Source of the DNA: DATFXM01 sp035315885
Lineage (GTDB): Bacteria > Acidobacteriota > Blastocatellia > UBA7656
NCBI GenBank assembly: GCA_035315885.1
Contig: DATFXM010000014.1
Coordinates: 1-61,601 of the forward strand
Direction: 5' to 3'
Length of the DNA stretch: 61,601 bases
Below the pieces are notes generated by a model. The model was not told the DNA's origin. It was given only the letters and a program-made list of their open reading frames with translations, and searched no databases. The first letter of the stretch is position 1. Each line of letters starts with the position of its first letter. Below are positions 1 to 7,870 of the stretch, one piece after another. The position numbers and the translations under genes were made by a program.

Positions 1-1
1 C

Positions 2-130
2 ACTCGAGTTCGAGTGCTCGAGGAAAAAGGGAACTGGATCCGCGTAAAGGTGACGGGCATGCCGAACTCGCAACCGGATCCCAACGTCGATACTGGCTGG
101 GTCGGAAGCCAGTTCGTGAAGACGGACTGA
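2..130 (+). CDS. C-terminal end of an SH3-domain protein (5' partial)
   Basis: An open frame enters from the left edge in the frame beginning at base 2 and stops with TGA at 128-130. The 42 visible residues contain VRVLEEKGNWIRVKV and, after a short loop, a GWVGSQFV ending. This is the usual last part of a bacterial SH3 (SH3b) domain, where a W-I-V strand and a final G-W-V/I strand recur. Such domains are mostly extracytoplasmic and bind peptides or cell-wall material. The rest of the protein lies outside the window, so size, signal peptide and other domains are unknown. The FHA-domain gene follows 76 bp downstream on the same strand, but nothing shows co-transcription. Confidence 0.6.
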   Translation, partial: TRVRVLEEKGNWIRVKVTGMPNSQPDPNVDTGWVGSQFVKTD

Positions 131-206
131 GTTTGGGTTACTCGTTTCTGCTTGGAGCAACAGATCAGAGACCGGGACCAAAACGCACCGTGAAACAAAC
201 GAAATT

Positions 207-1052
207 ATGGGCGTTCAAGAATGGTTTGAGAGCCTGAGGAAATGGATCGACGGTGAAGAAGACCTCGACGACGAGGGGCAGGCGAAACCGCGATCCAAAT
301 GGGACGATTTTCTGGTGTCCGTGGCGCGCGAGATTGAGGCGTGCATGCAGCGCGAGATGTTCACGCCGCCGGGCGGCCCGACTTATGTTCCTCGCGAGTA
401 CATCGTTTTTCTTCACCCGGACGATGACTCGGAGTGGCAAGGAGAAAAGAGAGAAGGGCTCGAGCGCGGACTTCGTCACGTGCTTACCGAGCGGGCGACG
501 GAGCTGGCAGGATCGAACGAGTTTCAAACCAGGACTCTAGCCATCGAGTTGCGAGTCGATCCGGGTCTGGAGAAGGGAAAGTTCCGCGTTCAGCATGTGT
601 GGGACACCGAAGCTCAAAAAACCATGGTTAAGCCGCGTAAACGCGCAGAAGAGCGGCCTACGGCTGCGGTTGCGGACGACGAGGCGACGATAGTGCGGCC
701 TCGCAAGCAGGGGGAGCCGAGCTTTTTGGTTTCGGTGCGCAGGACGAACGCCGGTGGCGAAGCTCCGCCGCCCAACATCGTGCCGTTCTACAAGGATCAG
801 ATCACCATTGGCCGCGGTTCGCGTCAGGTTGATGTTGATCTGAAGCTCGAAGGGGATCTCGAGATAAGCCGGCAGCACGCGACGCTCGAAAAGAAGCCTG
901 ACGCTTCGTTCGCTATTTCCTGCAGCGGGGCGAATCCGATACTGCTCGGCGACGGGAACGAGGTTAGTTCGGGCAATAGCGCTCCGGTGAAAGCAGGCGA
1001 GAAGATTTCTATCTGCAGCTATGAGCTCGTAGTTGAGACATCTGAAATCTGA
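207..1052 (+). CDS. FHA domain protein with FhaA-like (DUF3662) N-terminus
   Basis: The protein has 281 residues. Residues about 5-125 resemble the DUF3662/FhaA N-terminal domain (start GVQEWFESLRKWIDG, later YVPREYIVFLHPDD). Residues about 175-278 form a forkhead-associated domain with the typical GRG, I-S-R-Q-H-A-T-L and terminal strand motifs, so it should bind phosphothreonine peptides. There is no signal peptide or membrane segment, so it is cytoplasmic. Relatives such as mycobacterial FhaA act in Ser/Thr-kinase signalling and cell-wall control; no kinase lies in this window. The last codons and the TGA stop fall inside an intergenic AT-rich repeat (1039-1080), which suggests the repeat may have supplied the C-terminal residues. 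The ATG at 207 lacks an obvious Shine-Dalgarno sequence. Confidence 0.85.
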   Translation: MGVQEWFESLRKWIDGEEDLDDEGQAKPRSKWDDFLVSVAREIEACMQREMFTPPGGPTYVPREYIVFLHPDDDSEWQGEKREGLERGLRHVLTERATELAGSNEFQTRTLAIELRVDPGLEKGKFRVQHVWDTEAQKTMVKPRKRAEERPTAAVADDEATIVRPRKQGEPSFLVSVRRTNAGGEAPPPNIVPFYKDQITIGRGSRQVDVDLKLEGDLEISRQHATLEKKPDASFAISCSGANPILLGDGNEVSSGNSAPVKAGEKISICSYELVVETSEI

Positions 1053-1080
1053 AATTTGAGATTTGAAATTTGAGATCTTC
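1039..1080. repeat. Intergenic repeat, family C (GAAATTTGA units), copy 1
   Basis: Iterated, near-palindromic GAAATCTGAAATTTGAGATT-type units fill the space between two convergent stop codons (TGA 1050-1052 of the FHA gene and TAG 1080-1082 of the antiporter gene). Related copies lie at 41087-41116 and 56988-57030. It is seen directly in the sequence; its function is unknown. Confidence 0.7.
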
Positions 1081-2333
1081 TATCCAATGTCTCCGCGGAG
1101 TTCGTCTTCATAAGCAGGCTCGGCAAGAGTCGGCGCTTCTCCCTGATTGGCCAGTCGAATTAGAGGCGGAGCCAGAATCGTGGTGGCCAGCGCCATCGCC
1201 AGCACAACGCCATAAACCGCATCACTCACCGCCGCCAGCGAAAGTCCTATCTGGGCCACGACAATCCCGACCTCGCCGCGTGGCGACATGCCTACCCCGA
1301 CGCGAATTGCACTGCGCAAACCCAGTCGCGACGCTCCTATCCCGCAGCCGATCACCTTGGTCAAGATCGCCAGCACCGTAACGATAGACGCGAGCCAGAT
1401 AGTCTCGGCCGAGCCAAATACCGCCGGGTTAAATCTGAGCCCGATGTTGACGAGAAAGAAAGGCGCGGCAAACTCCATCAACGCCTCGGACTGATGATGA
1501 AGCGTTGTACCCTCGGTCGCTTCAGAAAGTGCGACACCCGCCAGAAACGCGCCTACGATTCCGGCGATGCCGATCAGGCTTGCGATCGCCGCAAAGCCGA
1601 AGCAAAGAAGTAGTCCGAAGATCAGCAGAGAGTGATTGATCCGGAGCTCCTCGACCGGGCGAGCCACGCGGCGGATCACCCGTGATCCGAGCGTCGAAGT
1701 CAAGATCGTGAACACTATCGCGAGCACCGCAACGACTGCCAGGTGACCGTAGTTGACGTGACCGGTGGCAAGACTGCTTACTACCGCAAGCACGAGCAGA
1801 CCGATTACGTCATCTATCACCGCCGCTGCCAGAATCACCCGCGCAGTGTCGGTGTTCAGGATCCCCAGGCTCGCCAACACTCGTGCTGTGATACCCACGG
1901 ATGTAGCTACCATCGCCGCGCCGAGAAACACAGCCTCGATCCACGAATGTCGGGGCCAAATGCTGAGTAAACCCCAACCTGCGAGAAAAGGAACTATCAC
2001 ACCGAGGATCGCGACCAGCGTGGCGGTGCCCCCGACCCTGAACAGCTCACTCGGTCTGGTTTCGAGGCCAACCGTGAACAGCAGGAAGATGACCCCGATT
2101 TCTGCGAGCGTTGAAATGACTTCGGTTGGTTGGACCCAGCTCAGAACGCTGGGCCCGATGATCACGCCGGCAAGAATCTCTCCGACAACCGCCGGCTGCC
2201 GAAGACGTTCGGATAACTCCGCCATGAGCTTTCCGGCGGCGAGGACTATAAACAGAGAGAGCAGGATCTTCCCGTGCTCGCTGCCACCATTTGCGGCGGC
2301 TGTAAGCTGATTGAGAATTGTCGGAAGTCCCAT
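1080..2333 (-). CDS. Cation:proton antiporter (CPA2, KefB/NapA type)
   Basis: The 417-residue protein is almost entirely hydrophobic, with about 11-13 predicted membrane spans and no C-terminal RCK/TrkA domain. The signature of the Na+/H+ exchanger fold is visible: E-I-L-A-G-V-I-I-G-P near residue 55, the F-L-L-F-T-V-G-L-E-T segment near 85, and the paired acidic motif AAVIDDVIGLLVLAVV near 170, whose Asp-Asp residues carry the exchanged ion in CPA2 proteins. It should exchange K+ or Na+ for protons across the inner membrane. The length matches short CPA2 antiporters. The upstream HD-domain gene is on the same strand but about 300 bp away and separated by two repeats, so it is probably a single-gene unit. 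Substrate cation cannot be read from sequence. Confidence 0.88.
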   Translation of the reverse strand: MGLPTILNQLTAAANGGSEHGKILLSLFIVLAAGKLMAELSERLRQPAVVGEILAGVIIGPSVLSWVQPTEVISTLAEIGVIFLLFTVGLETRPSELFRVGGTATLVAILGVIVPFLAGWGLLSIWPRHSWIEAVFLGAAMVATSVGITARVLASLGILNTDTARVILAAAVIDDVIGLLVLAVVSSLATGHVNYGHLAVVAVLAIVFTILTSTLGSRVIRRVARPVEELRINHSLLIFGLLLCFGFAAIASLIGIAGIVGAFLAGVALSEATEGTTLHHQSEALMEFAAPFFLVNIGLRFNPAVFGSAETIWLASIVTVLAILTKVIGCGIGASRLGLRSAIRVGVGMSPRGEVGIVVAQIGLSLAAVSDAVYGVVLAMALATTILAPPLIRLANQGEAPTLAEPAYEDELRGDIG

Positions 2334-2444
2334 CGGTGACTACTAGATTCACTGAGCAGCGCGAGATAATCAACCCGCTGATATTTTGTTTGGCCTTGTC
2401 CCGCTCTGCGCGATTGAACAATTGGGGTTTCACCTAAACGCCCC

Positions 2445-2520
2445 CAAAGAATCGCAAAGGCCGCAAAGTCCTGAACCCTTTGCGGCCTTTTCGAATCTTT
2501 GCGGTCTTTGCGTGAAACCC
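2445..2520. repeat. Intergenic inverted repeat, family E (GCAAAG units)
   Basis: The left arm carries repeated GCAAAG units and the right arm the complementary CTTTGCG units. Its core is a perfect 13-bp inverted repeat AAAGGCCGCAAAG (2456-2468) and CTTTGCGGCCTTT (2478-2490) with a 9-nt loop. No T-run follows on either strand, so it is not a classical terminator. With the B-type repeat at 2563-2643 it accounts for most of the 300-bp gap 2334-2633. Confidence 0.65.
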
Positions 2521-2562
2521 GAACAAGGCTGAGGACTAATAACGGGGCCAACGAACGGGCTA

Positions 2563-2643
2563 GAGTTCTGAGTTGTGAGTATTGACTACGGAATACGTGA
2601 ACGATTCGCGACTCAGAACTCAGTACTCAGAACTCAAGACTCC
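2563..2643. repeat. Intergenic inverted repeat, family B (ACTCAG units), copy 1
   Basis: The left arm GAGTTCTGAGTTGTGAGT (2563-2580) is matched by a right arm of ACTCAGAACTCAGTACTCAG units (2611-2643), with about 30 bp between. The right arm overlaps the stop codon of the HD-domain gene (minus strand, 2634-2636). Other copies: 12664-12815, 16795-16925, 44988-45096 and 55715-55753. Confidence 0.7.
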
Positions 2644-3200
2644 CCTATCCCCGCCTTCGCGGCGCCAACTGGTCTCCCGAATACGCCGTCGATCATCGGT
2701 GCAAAGTGCTCGAGCTGCAAAGTCGGGTACGCCGGATCAAATGATGCCTGGTCCCATTCATCGGTGAACCGGCACGCCTCCTGATACCACGGCTCGCTTT
2801 CGTATTGACGCCGAGCGTTCGAATCCTTTCCGATCAGGGCGTAATAGTGACGCCCCTGAAAATCCTGGTGAGTCCGAACAATCTGATAGGTCTCCTCCGA
2901 AACATACTGCTTGAGAATCTCGGCCGCGATTGCCGGATGGTTTTCCACCGAAATCACTTTCCCGATGTCATGGCATAGCGCCGCAACGATCAGCTCTTCG
3001 GTAGCGCCGGCCCGCTCCGCTCTGGTTGCCGTCTGCAGTCCATGTTGAAGCTGGTTTATTGCAAACGCATCAACCTGCTCCTCCAACTGAAGGAGCAGCC
3101 TCTTGATGATTTCCGGCATTCCTGACTGCCGGCGAACAACCGCGCGGCCAATCGCCATCCAATCTTCCACCGTGCTTTGATCCATCCGTGTAAACGACAT
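2634..3200 (-). CDS. HD-domain protein (putative metal-dependent phosphohydrolase or oxygenase)
   Basis: I place the start at the ATG ending at 3200 because GGGAGG precedes it at good spacing; an in-frame ATG 36 bp upstream (3236) has no such site. This gives 188 residues. The HD-domain pattern is visible: Q-H-x-x-Q-x-A near residue 50, then A-A-L-C-H-D-I-G-K near 80, followed by the downstream H and a Y/W-rich C-terminus with E-W-D-Q-A-S-F-D-P. The E-W-D-x-x-S/F-D-P tail and the AGA-E-E-L spacing recall the PhnZ/MIOX-related branch of HD proteins, which includes di-iron oxygenases, but nucleotide phosphohydrolase activity is equally possible. The substrate is unknown. It is divergent from hutI with only 81 bp between, so they may share a control region. 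The stop codon lies inside a repeat arm. Confidence 0.8.
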   Translation of the reverse strand: MSFTRMDQSTVEDWMAIGRAVVRRQSGMPEIIKRLLLQLEEQVDAFAINQLQHGLQTATRAERAGATEELIVAALCHDIGKVISVENHPAIAAEILKQYVSEETYQIVRTHQDFQGRHYYALIGKDSNARRQYESEPWYQEACRFTDEWDQASFDPAYPTLQLEHFAPMIDGVFGRPVGAAKAGIGES

Positions 3201-3281
3201 ACTCGCCTCCCTGCATTTTGTGGATGAAGAGGACAAGAATATACTCGCCGGAGGCTTTTACCAAATGTTCAGGTGGACCCT

Positions 3282-4538
3282 ATGACTGAACTCCTGATCC
3301 GGGGCGCAAAACAGGTTGTGACCCTTGCCGGTCCTGCTCGCCCGCGGCTCAAACAGGAAATGCGCGAGTTGTCCATCATAGAAGATGGCGCGGTGCTTAC
3401 TCGTGATGAGCACATCGTCGCCGTAGGAAAGCAGAACGAAGTTCGCAATCTGGCAAGCCCCCTGGCTGAACAGATCGACGCCGGCGGCTGCGTAGTCATG
3501 CCCGGGTTTGTGGACGCCCACACCCATCCCGTGTACGCCGGGACTCGCGAAGACGAATACGAAATGCGCGCAGAGGGTTATACCTACCAGCAAATCGCCG
3601 AGCGAGGCGGTGGCATCCTTTCAACAGTGAGAAAGACGAGGGCCGCTTCGGAAGACGAGCTGTTCGAGCTCGCGATACCTCGGCTTCGACTGATGCTCGA
3701 GCATGGCACCACGACCGCGGAGGCAAAGAGCGGATACGGCCTGTCGGTAGAAGACGAGCTGAAGATCCTGCGGGTCATTCGCAGACTCGACGAGTCCCAG
3801 GAGATCGACTTGGTACCGACCTTTCTGGGCGCGCACGAGGTACCCGAGGAGTATCGCGCTTCGCGTGAAGATTATCTTGACCTGGTGACCAAGGAGATGT
3901 TGCCTGCGGTCGCCAGCCAGAAACTCGCGCGCTACGCGGACGTGTTCTGCGAAACGCGAATCTTCTCAGTTGAAGAAGCGAGGCGAGTACTCTCGCGGGC
4001 CGCGACCTTGGGTCTCGGGCTCAGAGCACACGTTGAGCAGCTCTCATTATCGGGAGGAGCGGAATTGTGCGCTCAGTTAAAGGCCGCGAGCGCCGATCAC
4101 CTCGAGTGGGTGGACGACGACGGTGTCAACGCATTGCAACGGTCGGGGGTGATCGCATTGCTGTTGCCGGGAGCAGTTTTCAACCTGGGACTCGTGCAGT
4201 ACGCTCCTGCTCGCAAGTTGATTGATGCGGGAGTTCCAGTAGGGCTTGCGACCGACTTCAACCCGGGCAGTTCGCCTACTCCATCAATGCAGTTAGTGAT
4301 GTCGATTGCGTGCGCGCAAATGAAGATGACGCCGGCGGAGGCAGTTTCGGCTTCGACGATCAATCCGGCCTACAGCCTGGGCCTTGGCGCAAGCATTGGG
4401 TCGATCGAGCCCGGCAAGCGTGCTGACATCGTAGTCTACGACTGTGCCGACTATCGCCAGATACCGTACCTGTTTGGAGTCAATCACGCTTCGACGGTCA
4501 TCAAGGGCGGACGGGTGGTATACGTGAGGCGAAGTTAA
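3282..4538 (+). CDS. hutI: Imidazolonepropionase
   Basis: HutI hydrolyses 4-imidazolone-5-propanoate to N-formimino-L-glutamate, the third step of histidine breakdown. The 418-residue protein has the amidohydrolase metal motif D-A-H-T-H at about 78-82, the family-specific Y-A-G-T-R-E-D-E-Y and S-G-Y-G-L substrate-binding segments, the A-H-V-E-Q metal histidine region near 250, and L-A-T-D-F-N-P-G-S-S-P-T with the metal-binding Asp near 325. Length is normal for the family. I prefer ATG 3282 (AGGTGG five bases upstream) to an in-frame GTG at 3273. No hutH, hutU or hutG is adjacent, so it is an isolated hut gene here; the rest of the pathway must be elsewhere. It is divergent from the HD-domain gene. 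Confidence 0.95.
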   Translation: MTELLIRGAKQVVTLAGPARPRLKQEMRELSIIEDGAVLTRDEHIVAVGKQNEVRNLASPLAEQIDAGGCVVMPGFVDAHTHPVYAGTREDEYEMRAEGYTYQQIAERGGGILSTVRKTRAASEDELFELAIPRLRLMLEHGTTTAEAKSGYGLSVEDELKILRVIRRLDESQEIDLVPTFLGAHEVPEEYRASREDYLDLVTKEMLPAVASQKLARYADVFCETRIFSVEEARRVLSRAATLGLGLRAHVEQLSLSGGAELCAQLKAASADHLEWVDDDGVNALQRSGVIALLLPGAVFNLGLVQYAPARKLIDAGVPVGLATDFNPGSSPTPSMQLVMSIACAQMKMTPAEAVSASTINPAYSLGLGASIGSIEPGKRADIVVYDCADYRQIPYLFGVNHASTVIKGGRVVYVRRS

Positions 4539-4563
4539 GGTCGAAGCGACCTCGCTCCCGAAA

Positions 4564-4591
4564 TTGACAGCTAATCGCCGAGTGATATAAT
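4564..4591 (+). promoter_or_regulatory. Sigma-70-type promoter of the RDD gene
   Basis: A perfect TTGACA at 4564-4569 and a perfect TATAAT at 4586-4591 are separated by 16 bp, with transcription expected near 4598. This gives a leader of about 38 nt before the ATG at 4636, which has GGAG at 4623-4626. It is the best consensus promoter seen in the window. Confidence 0.75.
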
Positions 4592-4635
4592 CGCGGCGTT
4601 TTTTTGGGTCAAAAAAATCCTCGGAGCAGAATCGA

Positions 4636-5178
4636 ATGTCATATGGTGGTTATCAGCAGCCGCCGGCAGCGTATCCGCCGCCGGGGCAGGGCTACGGTTA
4701 CACGCCTCCGCCTCCGACGGTGGGGTACGCGGGATTTGGAAAGCGACTCCTCGCGTACATCGTGGATCGCATAATTGACAGCTTGGGGGCAATTCCCGGG
4801 GTGATTCTGGCGATCGTTGGCGCCGGGTTGGCGGTGGGGGCGTCGGCTCAGCCCGGCGGTGGGGCCGATGTGGGAGCCGCGGCGTTCGGCATTGTTTTTC
4901 TGGCTTACGGCCTCGTATTCGTCGGAGTGCTTGCCATTTGGTTGTACAACTGCTACCTGCTCGGCAGAGACGGCGCGAGTCTGGGAAAGAAGATGCTCGG
5001 GCTCAAGGTGCTGGATCCAACCGGGCAGCCGCTTGGTTTTGGACGGGCCATTCTTCGCGAACTGGTGAAGTCGGTTTTGGGAGGGGTTTGTTTTATTCTG
5101 TTGCTCTGGCCCTTGTGGGACGACCAGAAGCAGGGTTTGCAGGACAAGCTGTTTAATACCCACGTCTACGATGCCTGA
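4636..5178 (+). CDS. RDD family membrane protein
   Basis: The 180-residue protein starts with a Pro/Gly/Tyr-rich cytoplasmic tail (about residues 1-32), then G-F-G-K-R-L-L-A-Y-I-V-D-R-I-I-D, the Arg-Asp-Asp type signature that names the RDD family. Membrane spans are visible at about 50-70, 85-110 and 145-165. S-L-G-K-K-M-L-G-L-K-V near 120 is the second conserved family segment. RDD proteins are poorly characterised; some have been linked to Na+/H+ exchange. Nothing here tells the substrate. It sits behind a strong consensus promoter (4564-4591), so it is probably well expressed constitutively. A weak hairpin follows the stop near 5200-5224. It is not clearly in an operon with the sigma factor gene downstream. 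Confidence 0.85.
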   Translation: MSYGGYQQPPAAYPPPGQGYGYTPPPPTVGYAGFGKRLLAYIVDRIIDSLGAIPGVILAIVGAGLAVGASAQPGGGADVGAAAFGIVFLAYGLVFVGVLAIWLYNCYLLGRDGASLGKKMLGLKVLDPTGQPLGFGRAILRELVKSVLGGVCFILLLWPLWDDQKQGLQDKLFNTHVYDA

Positions 5179-5320
5179 TCGTTGATGGTTGGCGAGTCCT
5201 GTCGCGGCACATTGCGGCAGGCTTTCTGGAACTTTCCTTCAGCTTGCCCGGAATCATGGTAGCAGCCGCAAAGCGCGAGAGAAGTGGCGCATCGACGGCT
5301 GTAGAAGTATCCTGAGTTCC

Positions 5321-5941
5321 ATGATGAATGCGCCGGGCACCCCGAGTGATGCCGAACTCCTCGGCCGGATGATGGCCGGGGACGAGGATGCGTTCACGAC
5401 GCTTTACCGGCGCCGGCAGAGCGGCGTTTTCCGTTTTGCTCTGCAGATGACCGGATCGCGGGCGGTTGCCGAGGACGTGACTCAGGATGTGTTCATGGTG
5501 CTGATTCGTGAGGGTGGTCGATTCGATCCGGATCGCGGTTCACTCGCCTCGTTTCTGTACGGGATCGCGAGGAACAACCTGCTCAGGCGCTTTGAGCAGG
5601 AGCGTCGATATGTGGGTCTGGACGACAACTCGGATAATGGAGTGCCGCTCAATGAGGCGCTGGCCGGTCAAAGCGATCCGCAAGCAGACTTGATGTCCAA
5701 GGAAATCACCGAGAAGGTGCGGACGGCAGTACTCACTTTGCCGTCTCGATACCGCGAAGTAGTTGTGCTGTGTGACCTCCATGAGATCAGTTACGAGGAA
5801 GCGGCGACGATAATCGGGTGCGCGGTTGGAACTGTGCGTTCGCGATTGCACCGCGCTCGAGGAATGTTGATTGAAAAGCTAAAGGTCATGAACCCGCAGA
5901 GGAGTTCAGAGCCTTTAAAACCCGCAAGGTGTTTTGCATGA
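5321..5941 (+). CDS. ECF-type RNA polymerase sigma factor (sigma-70 family)
   Basis: I start at ATG 5321 (206 residues) because conserved sequence begins just after it; the frame stays open upstream to 5189 without family similarity. Region 2 is seen at about 20-90 (A-F-T-T-L-Y-R-R, A-E-D-V-T-Q-D-V-F, S-L-A-S-F-L-Y-G-I-A-R-N). Region 4 is at about 135-190 (L-P-S-R-Y-R-E-V-V-V-L-C, S-Y-E-E-A-A-T-I-I-G-C, G-T-V-R-S-R-L-H-R-A-R) with the DNA-recognition helix. It should direct RNA polymerase to its own promoter set when released from the anti-sigma factor. Its TGA stop overlaps the ATG of the next gene in an ATGA arrangement, a hallmark of sigma/anti-sigma pairs. No good Shine-Dalgarno sequence is visible at the chosen start. 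Confidence 0.9.
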   Translation: MMNAPGTPSDAELLGRMMAGDEDAFTTLYRRRQSGVFRFALQMTGSRAVAEDVTQDVFMVLIREGGRFDPDRGSLASFLYGIARNNLLRRFEQERRYVGLDDNSDNGVPLNEALAGQSDPQADLMSKEITEKVRTAVLTLPSRYREVVVLCDLHEISYEEAATIIGCAVGTVRSRLHRARGMLIEKLKVMNPQRSSEPLKPARCFA

Positions 5942-6723
5942 ACTGCAACGATGTCGAAACTGCTCTTCCCGAGCTTGCACGCGGAAGCCAGGACAATCCG
6001 GTCCTGAGTAAGCGCCTGCTTCTACATGCGAGCTCTTGCGGGAATTGCGCGAACCGGCTGGAGCAGGAGCAGATCCTTCAGGACTCCCTGAGCGCGCTTC
6101 AGATCGAGATGCAACCCGAAGCGGCGCCTCCGATCGTCGAGAATCAGTTGCTCGCCGAGTTCCGCAGTCATCATCGACCTGCAACTCCATTGGCTAGCAT
6201 CACCAGCAGCAAGCTCACCGCCAGATGGATTCTCGCTGCTGCGGCTGTACTGGCCTTGGTGGCAATCGGACTTATGCTGGCTGCGGTCCAACGAACGTCG
6301 CGGACAGCTGGCAATAGCATCGCAAAGACCGCAGCGCCCGTCGATCGAACCAAGGAAAAGCCCAAAGAGGCTGCAGAGAAGAAGGCGGGAGCGCTTTCAA
6401 CTCCTGCTCCTGAAACTCCGCGCCGTAGGAAGTTAAAGCCTCGCAGGTTCTACGATGCGATGGCCAGCGCGCAAGACAACAGCAATCGACGCGCGAATGA
6501 TCGCGCGAATGATAGCGAGGTTGCTACCGAGTTCTTCCCGATGACTGCTTCTCCGGCACTGAGTGAGGGTGACAGCGGGCAGATATTGCGGGTCGAGTTG
6601 CCTCGAAGGGCTTTGATGACCTTTGGGCTGCCCTTTGACCCAAACCGGCCGGATCAGCGCGTAAAGGCGGACGTAGTGCTGGGAAGCGATGGAGTCGCGC
6701 GCGCGATAAGGTTTGTGAAGTGA
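5938..6723 (+). CDS. Zinc-finger anti-sigma factor, single-pass membrane protein
   Basis: ATG 5938 overlaps the sigma stop codon (ATGA), giving 261 residues; AAGG lies eight bases upstream. An early Cys at residue 3 and H30-x3-C34-x2-C37 form the ZAS/zf-HC2 motif, which binds zinc and holds the sigma factor in many ECF systems. A single membrane span is at about 97-117. The rest, about 140 residues rich in Lys, Pro and Ala with a more structured end (L-P-R-R-A-L-M-T-F-G-L-P-F and V-L-G-S-D-G-V-A-R-A-I-R-F), would be periplasmic and may sense the signal. The neighbour on the left is the cognate sigma factor; a secreted protein gene follows 58 bp downstream. The signal is unknown. Confidence 0.85.
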   Translation: MNCNDVETALPELARGSQDNPVLSKRLLLHASSCGNCANRLEQEQILQDSLSALQIEMQPEAAPPIVENQLLAEFRSHHRPATPLASITSSKLTARWILAAAAVLALVAIGLMLAAVQRTSRTAGNSIAKTAAPVDRTKEKPKEAAEKKAGALSTPAPETPRRRKLKPRRFYDAMASAQDNSNRRANDRANDSEVATEFFPMTASPALSEGDSGQILRVELPRRALMTFGLPFDPNRPDQRVKADVVLGSDGVARAIRFVK

Positions 6724-6781
6724 TTGGCCGCTGCTTGGCGGCCTGCCATGAATTTCGAATTAAGTTAAAGGAGATTGTGTG

Positions 6782-7777
6782 ATGAAAACCAGGATCAGGA
6801 CTCTTGTTACATTGATCTGCGCCTGCTGCCTGCTGTCGAGCGCCGTGCTTGCGCGACAGGACAGTGGTCACGCTCAAACCGAAACTAGTGAAGTTCGCGT
6901 CGGTCCCTCTCAGATGTGGTTTGGAACTCAGGCAGAAGCCACATATACATTCGTCTCGGCTGACATGCCGTTTGAAGGCAAGGCGGTGAAAGGCGCGCCG
7001 TTTTCGGCGCAGACCATCTCGGAACACGTGCAGGTGCTGGCCAACGGCAACAGGATCGTGAATACCAGTACGGGCGCGATCTATCGTGACAGCGAAGGGC
7101 GCACACGGCGAGAACAGCAGGTTCCGGCCATCGGCGCTTTCTCGGCCGACAATGGACCCGGGCAGATGGTGTTCATTAACGATCCCGTGGCAGGCTCCAA
7201 CTTCATTCTGGATGCGAAGAACAAGACCGCGAGCAAGAGACGAGCAATGACGGTCATCATGGACCATAACGCGAAAGGTACGGTTTCTGATTCCCCAGAC
7301 GTCGCAAGCACTAAGATCGTCGCCGTCGATAAGGATGGTTCGGAGCGCACTGAGGTCTCGATTCGCGGCCATGCGAGCGCGACCGGCACCGAAGTCGGTG
7401 AAGTACACGTTCGCACTAACGGGCCCAAATTCCAGAAGGACGCGAAGCAAGAATCGCTCGGTACTCAAGAGATCGAAGGCGTGAAAGCGGAAGGCACGAG
7501 GACTACGCTCACAATTGCGGCAGGTGCGATCGGCAATGAGCAACCGATTGACGTGGTCTCCGAGCGGTGGTACTCGCCGGACCTACAGATGGTGGTGATG
7601 TCCAAGCACAGCGATCCTCGATTTGGCGAAAGCAGTTTCAAGCTGACGAATATCAATCGAAGCGAACCGGCTGCGACTCTTTTCCAGATTCCGGCGGACT
7701 TTACGATTAAAGAAGGCGGACCGGCTGGTGTTCGTGGGCCGCTGATGCGCGAACGACGTCGCCCGAAAGATCAGTAA
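6782..7777 (+). CDS. Secreted protein of unknown function, third gene of the sigma/anti-sigma unit
   Basis: ATG 6782 follows AAAGGAGA at ideal spacing, giving 331 residues. A signal peptide is clear (M-K-T-R-I-R, then a hydrophobic stretch to about residue 24, cleavage near V-L-A-R). The mature part carries G-N-R-I-V-N near residue 95, a Tyr-Arg-Asp-x-x-G-R-T-R-R-E segment near 105, and a C-terminal V-V-S-E-R-W-Y-S-P-D-L with L-F-Q-I-P-A-D-F-T. I recognise this layout from uncharacterised acidobacterial secreted proteins, but no function is known. It lies 58 bp after the anti-sigma gene and ends in a good terminator at 7821-7854, so the three genes probably form one transcript, with this protein as regulon product or signal partner. 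Confidence 0.75.
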   Translation: MKTRIRTLVTLICACCLLSSAVLARQDSGHAQTETSEVRVGPSQMWFGTQAEATYTFVSADMPFEGKAVKGAPFSAQTISEHVQVLANGNRIVNTSTGAIYRDSEGRTRREQQVPAIGAFSADNGPGQMVFINDPVAGSNFILDAKNKTASKRRAMTVIMDHNAKGTVSDSPDVASTKIVAVDKDGSERTEVSIRGHASATGTEVGEVHVRTNGPKFQKDAKQESLGTQEIEGVKAEGTRTTLTIAAGAIGNEQPIDVVSERWYSPDLQMVVMSKHSDPRFGESSFKLTNINRSEPAATLFQIPADFTIKEGGPAGVRGPLMRERRRPKDQ

Positions 7778-7820
7778 AGGCTAAAAGAAACAGTTTTTCT
7801 GTCCCCCGGTTTTCTTCCAG

Positions 7821-7854
7821 GGCGAGGCTCCATCAAGGGCCTCGCCTCTTTTTT
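7821..7854 (+). terminator. Rho-independent terminator after the sigma/anti-sigma/secreted protein unit
   Basis: Perfect 8-bp stem GGCGAGGC (7821-7828) and GCCTCGCC (7839-7846) with a 10-nt loop, followed directly by TCTTTTTT. It lies 43 bp after the stop codon at 7777. Confidence 0.85.
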
Positions 7855-7870
7855 ATGTCGACCCTTGCGA

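Noticed and set aside
2456..2490. Perfect 13-bp hairpin as a terminator
   Set aside because: No T-run on either strand; it is the core of a larger GCAAAG-unit repeat.
3201..3236. Upstream ATG of the HD-domain gene
   Set aside because: The extra 12 codons lie over the GGGAGG ribosome site of the next in-frame ATG and add no conserved sequence.
5200..5224. CCTGTCGC/GCGGCAGG hairpin after the RDD gene as a terminator
   Set aside because: The stem needs a G-U pair and only a short CTTTCT follows; too weak to list as a feature.
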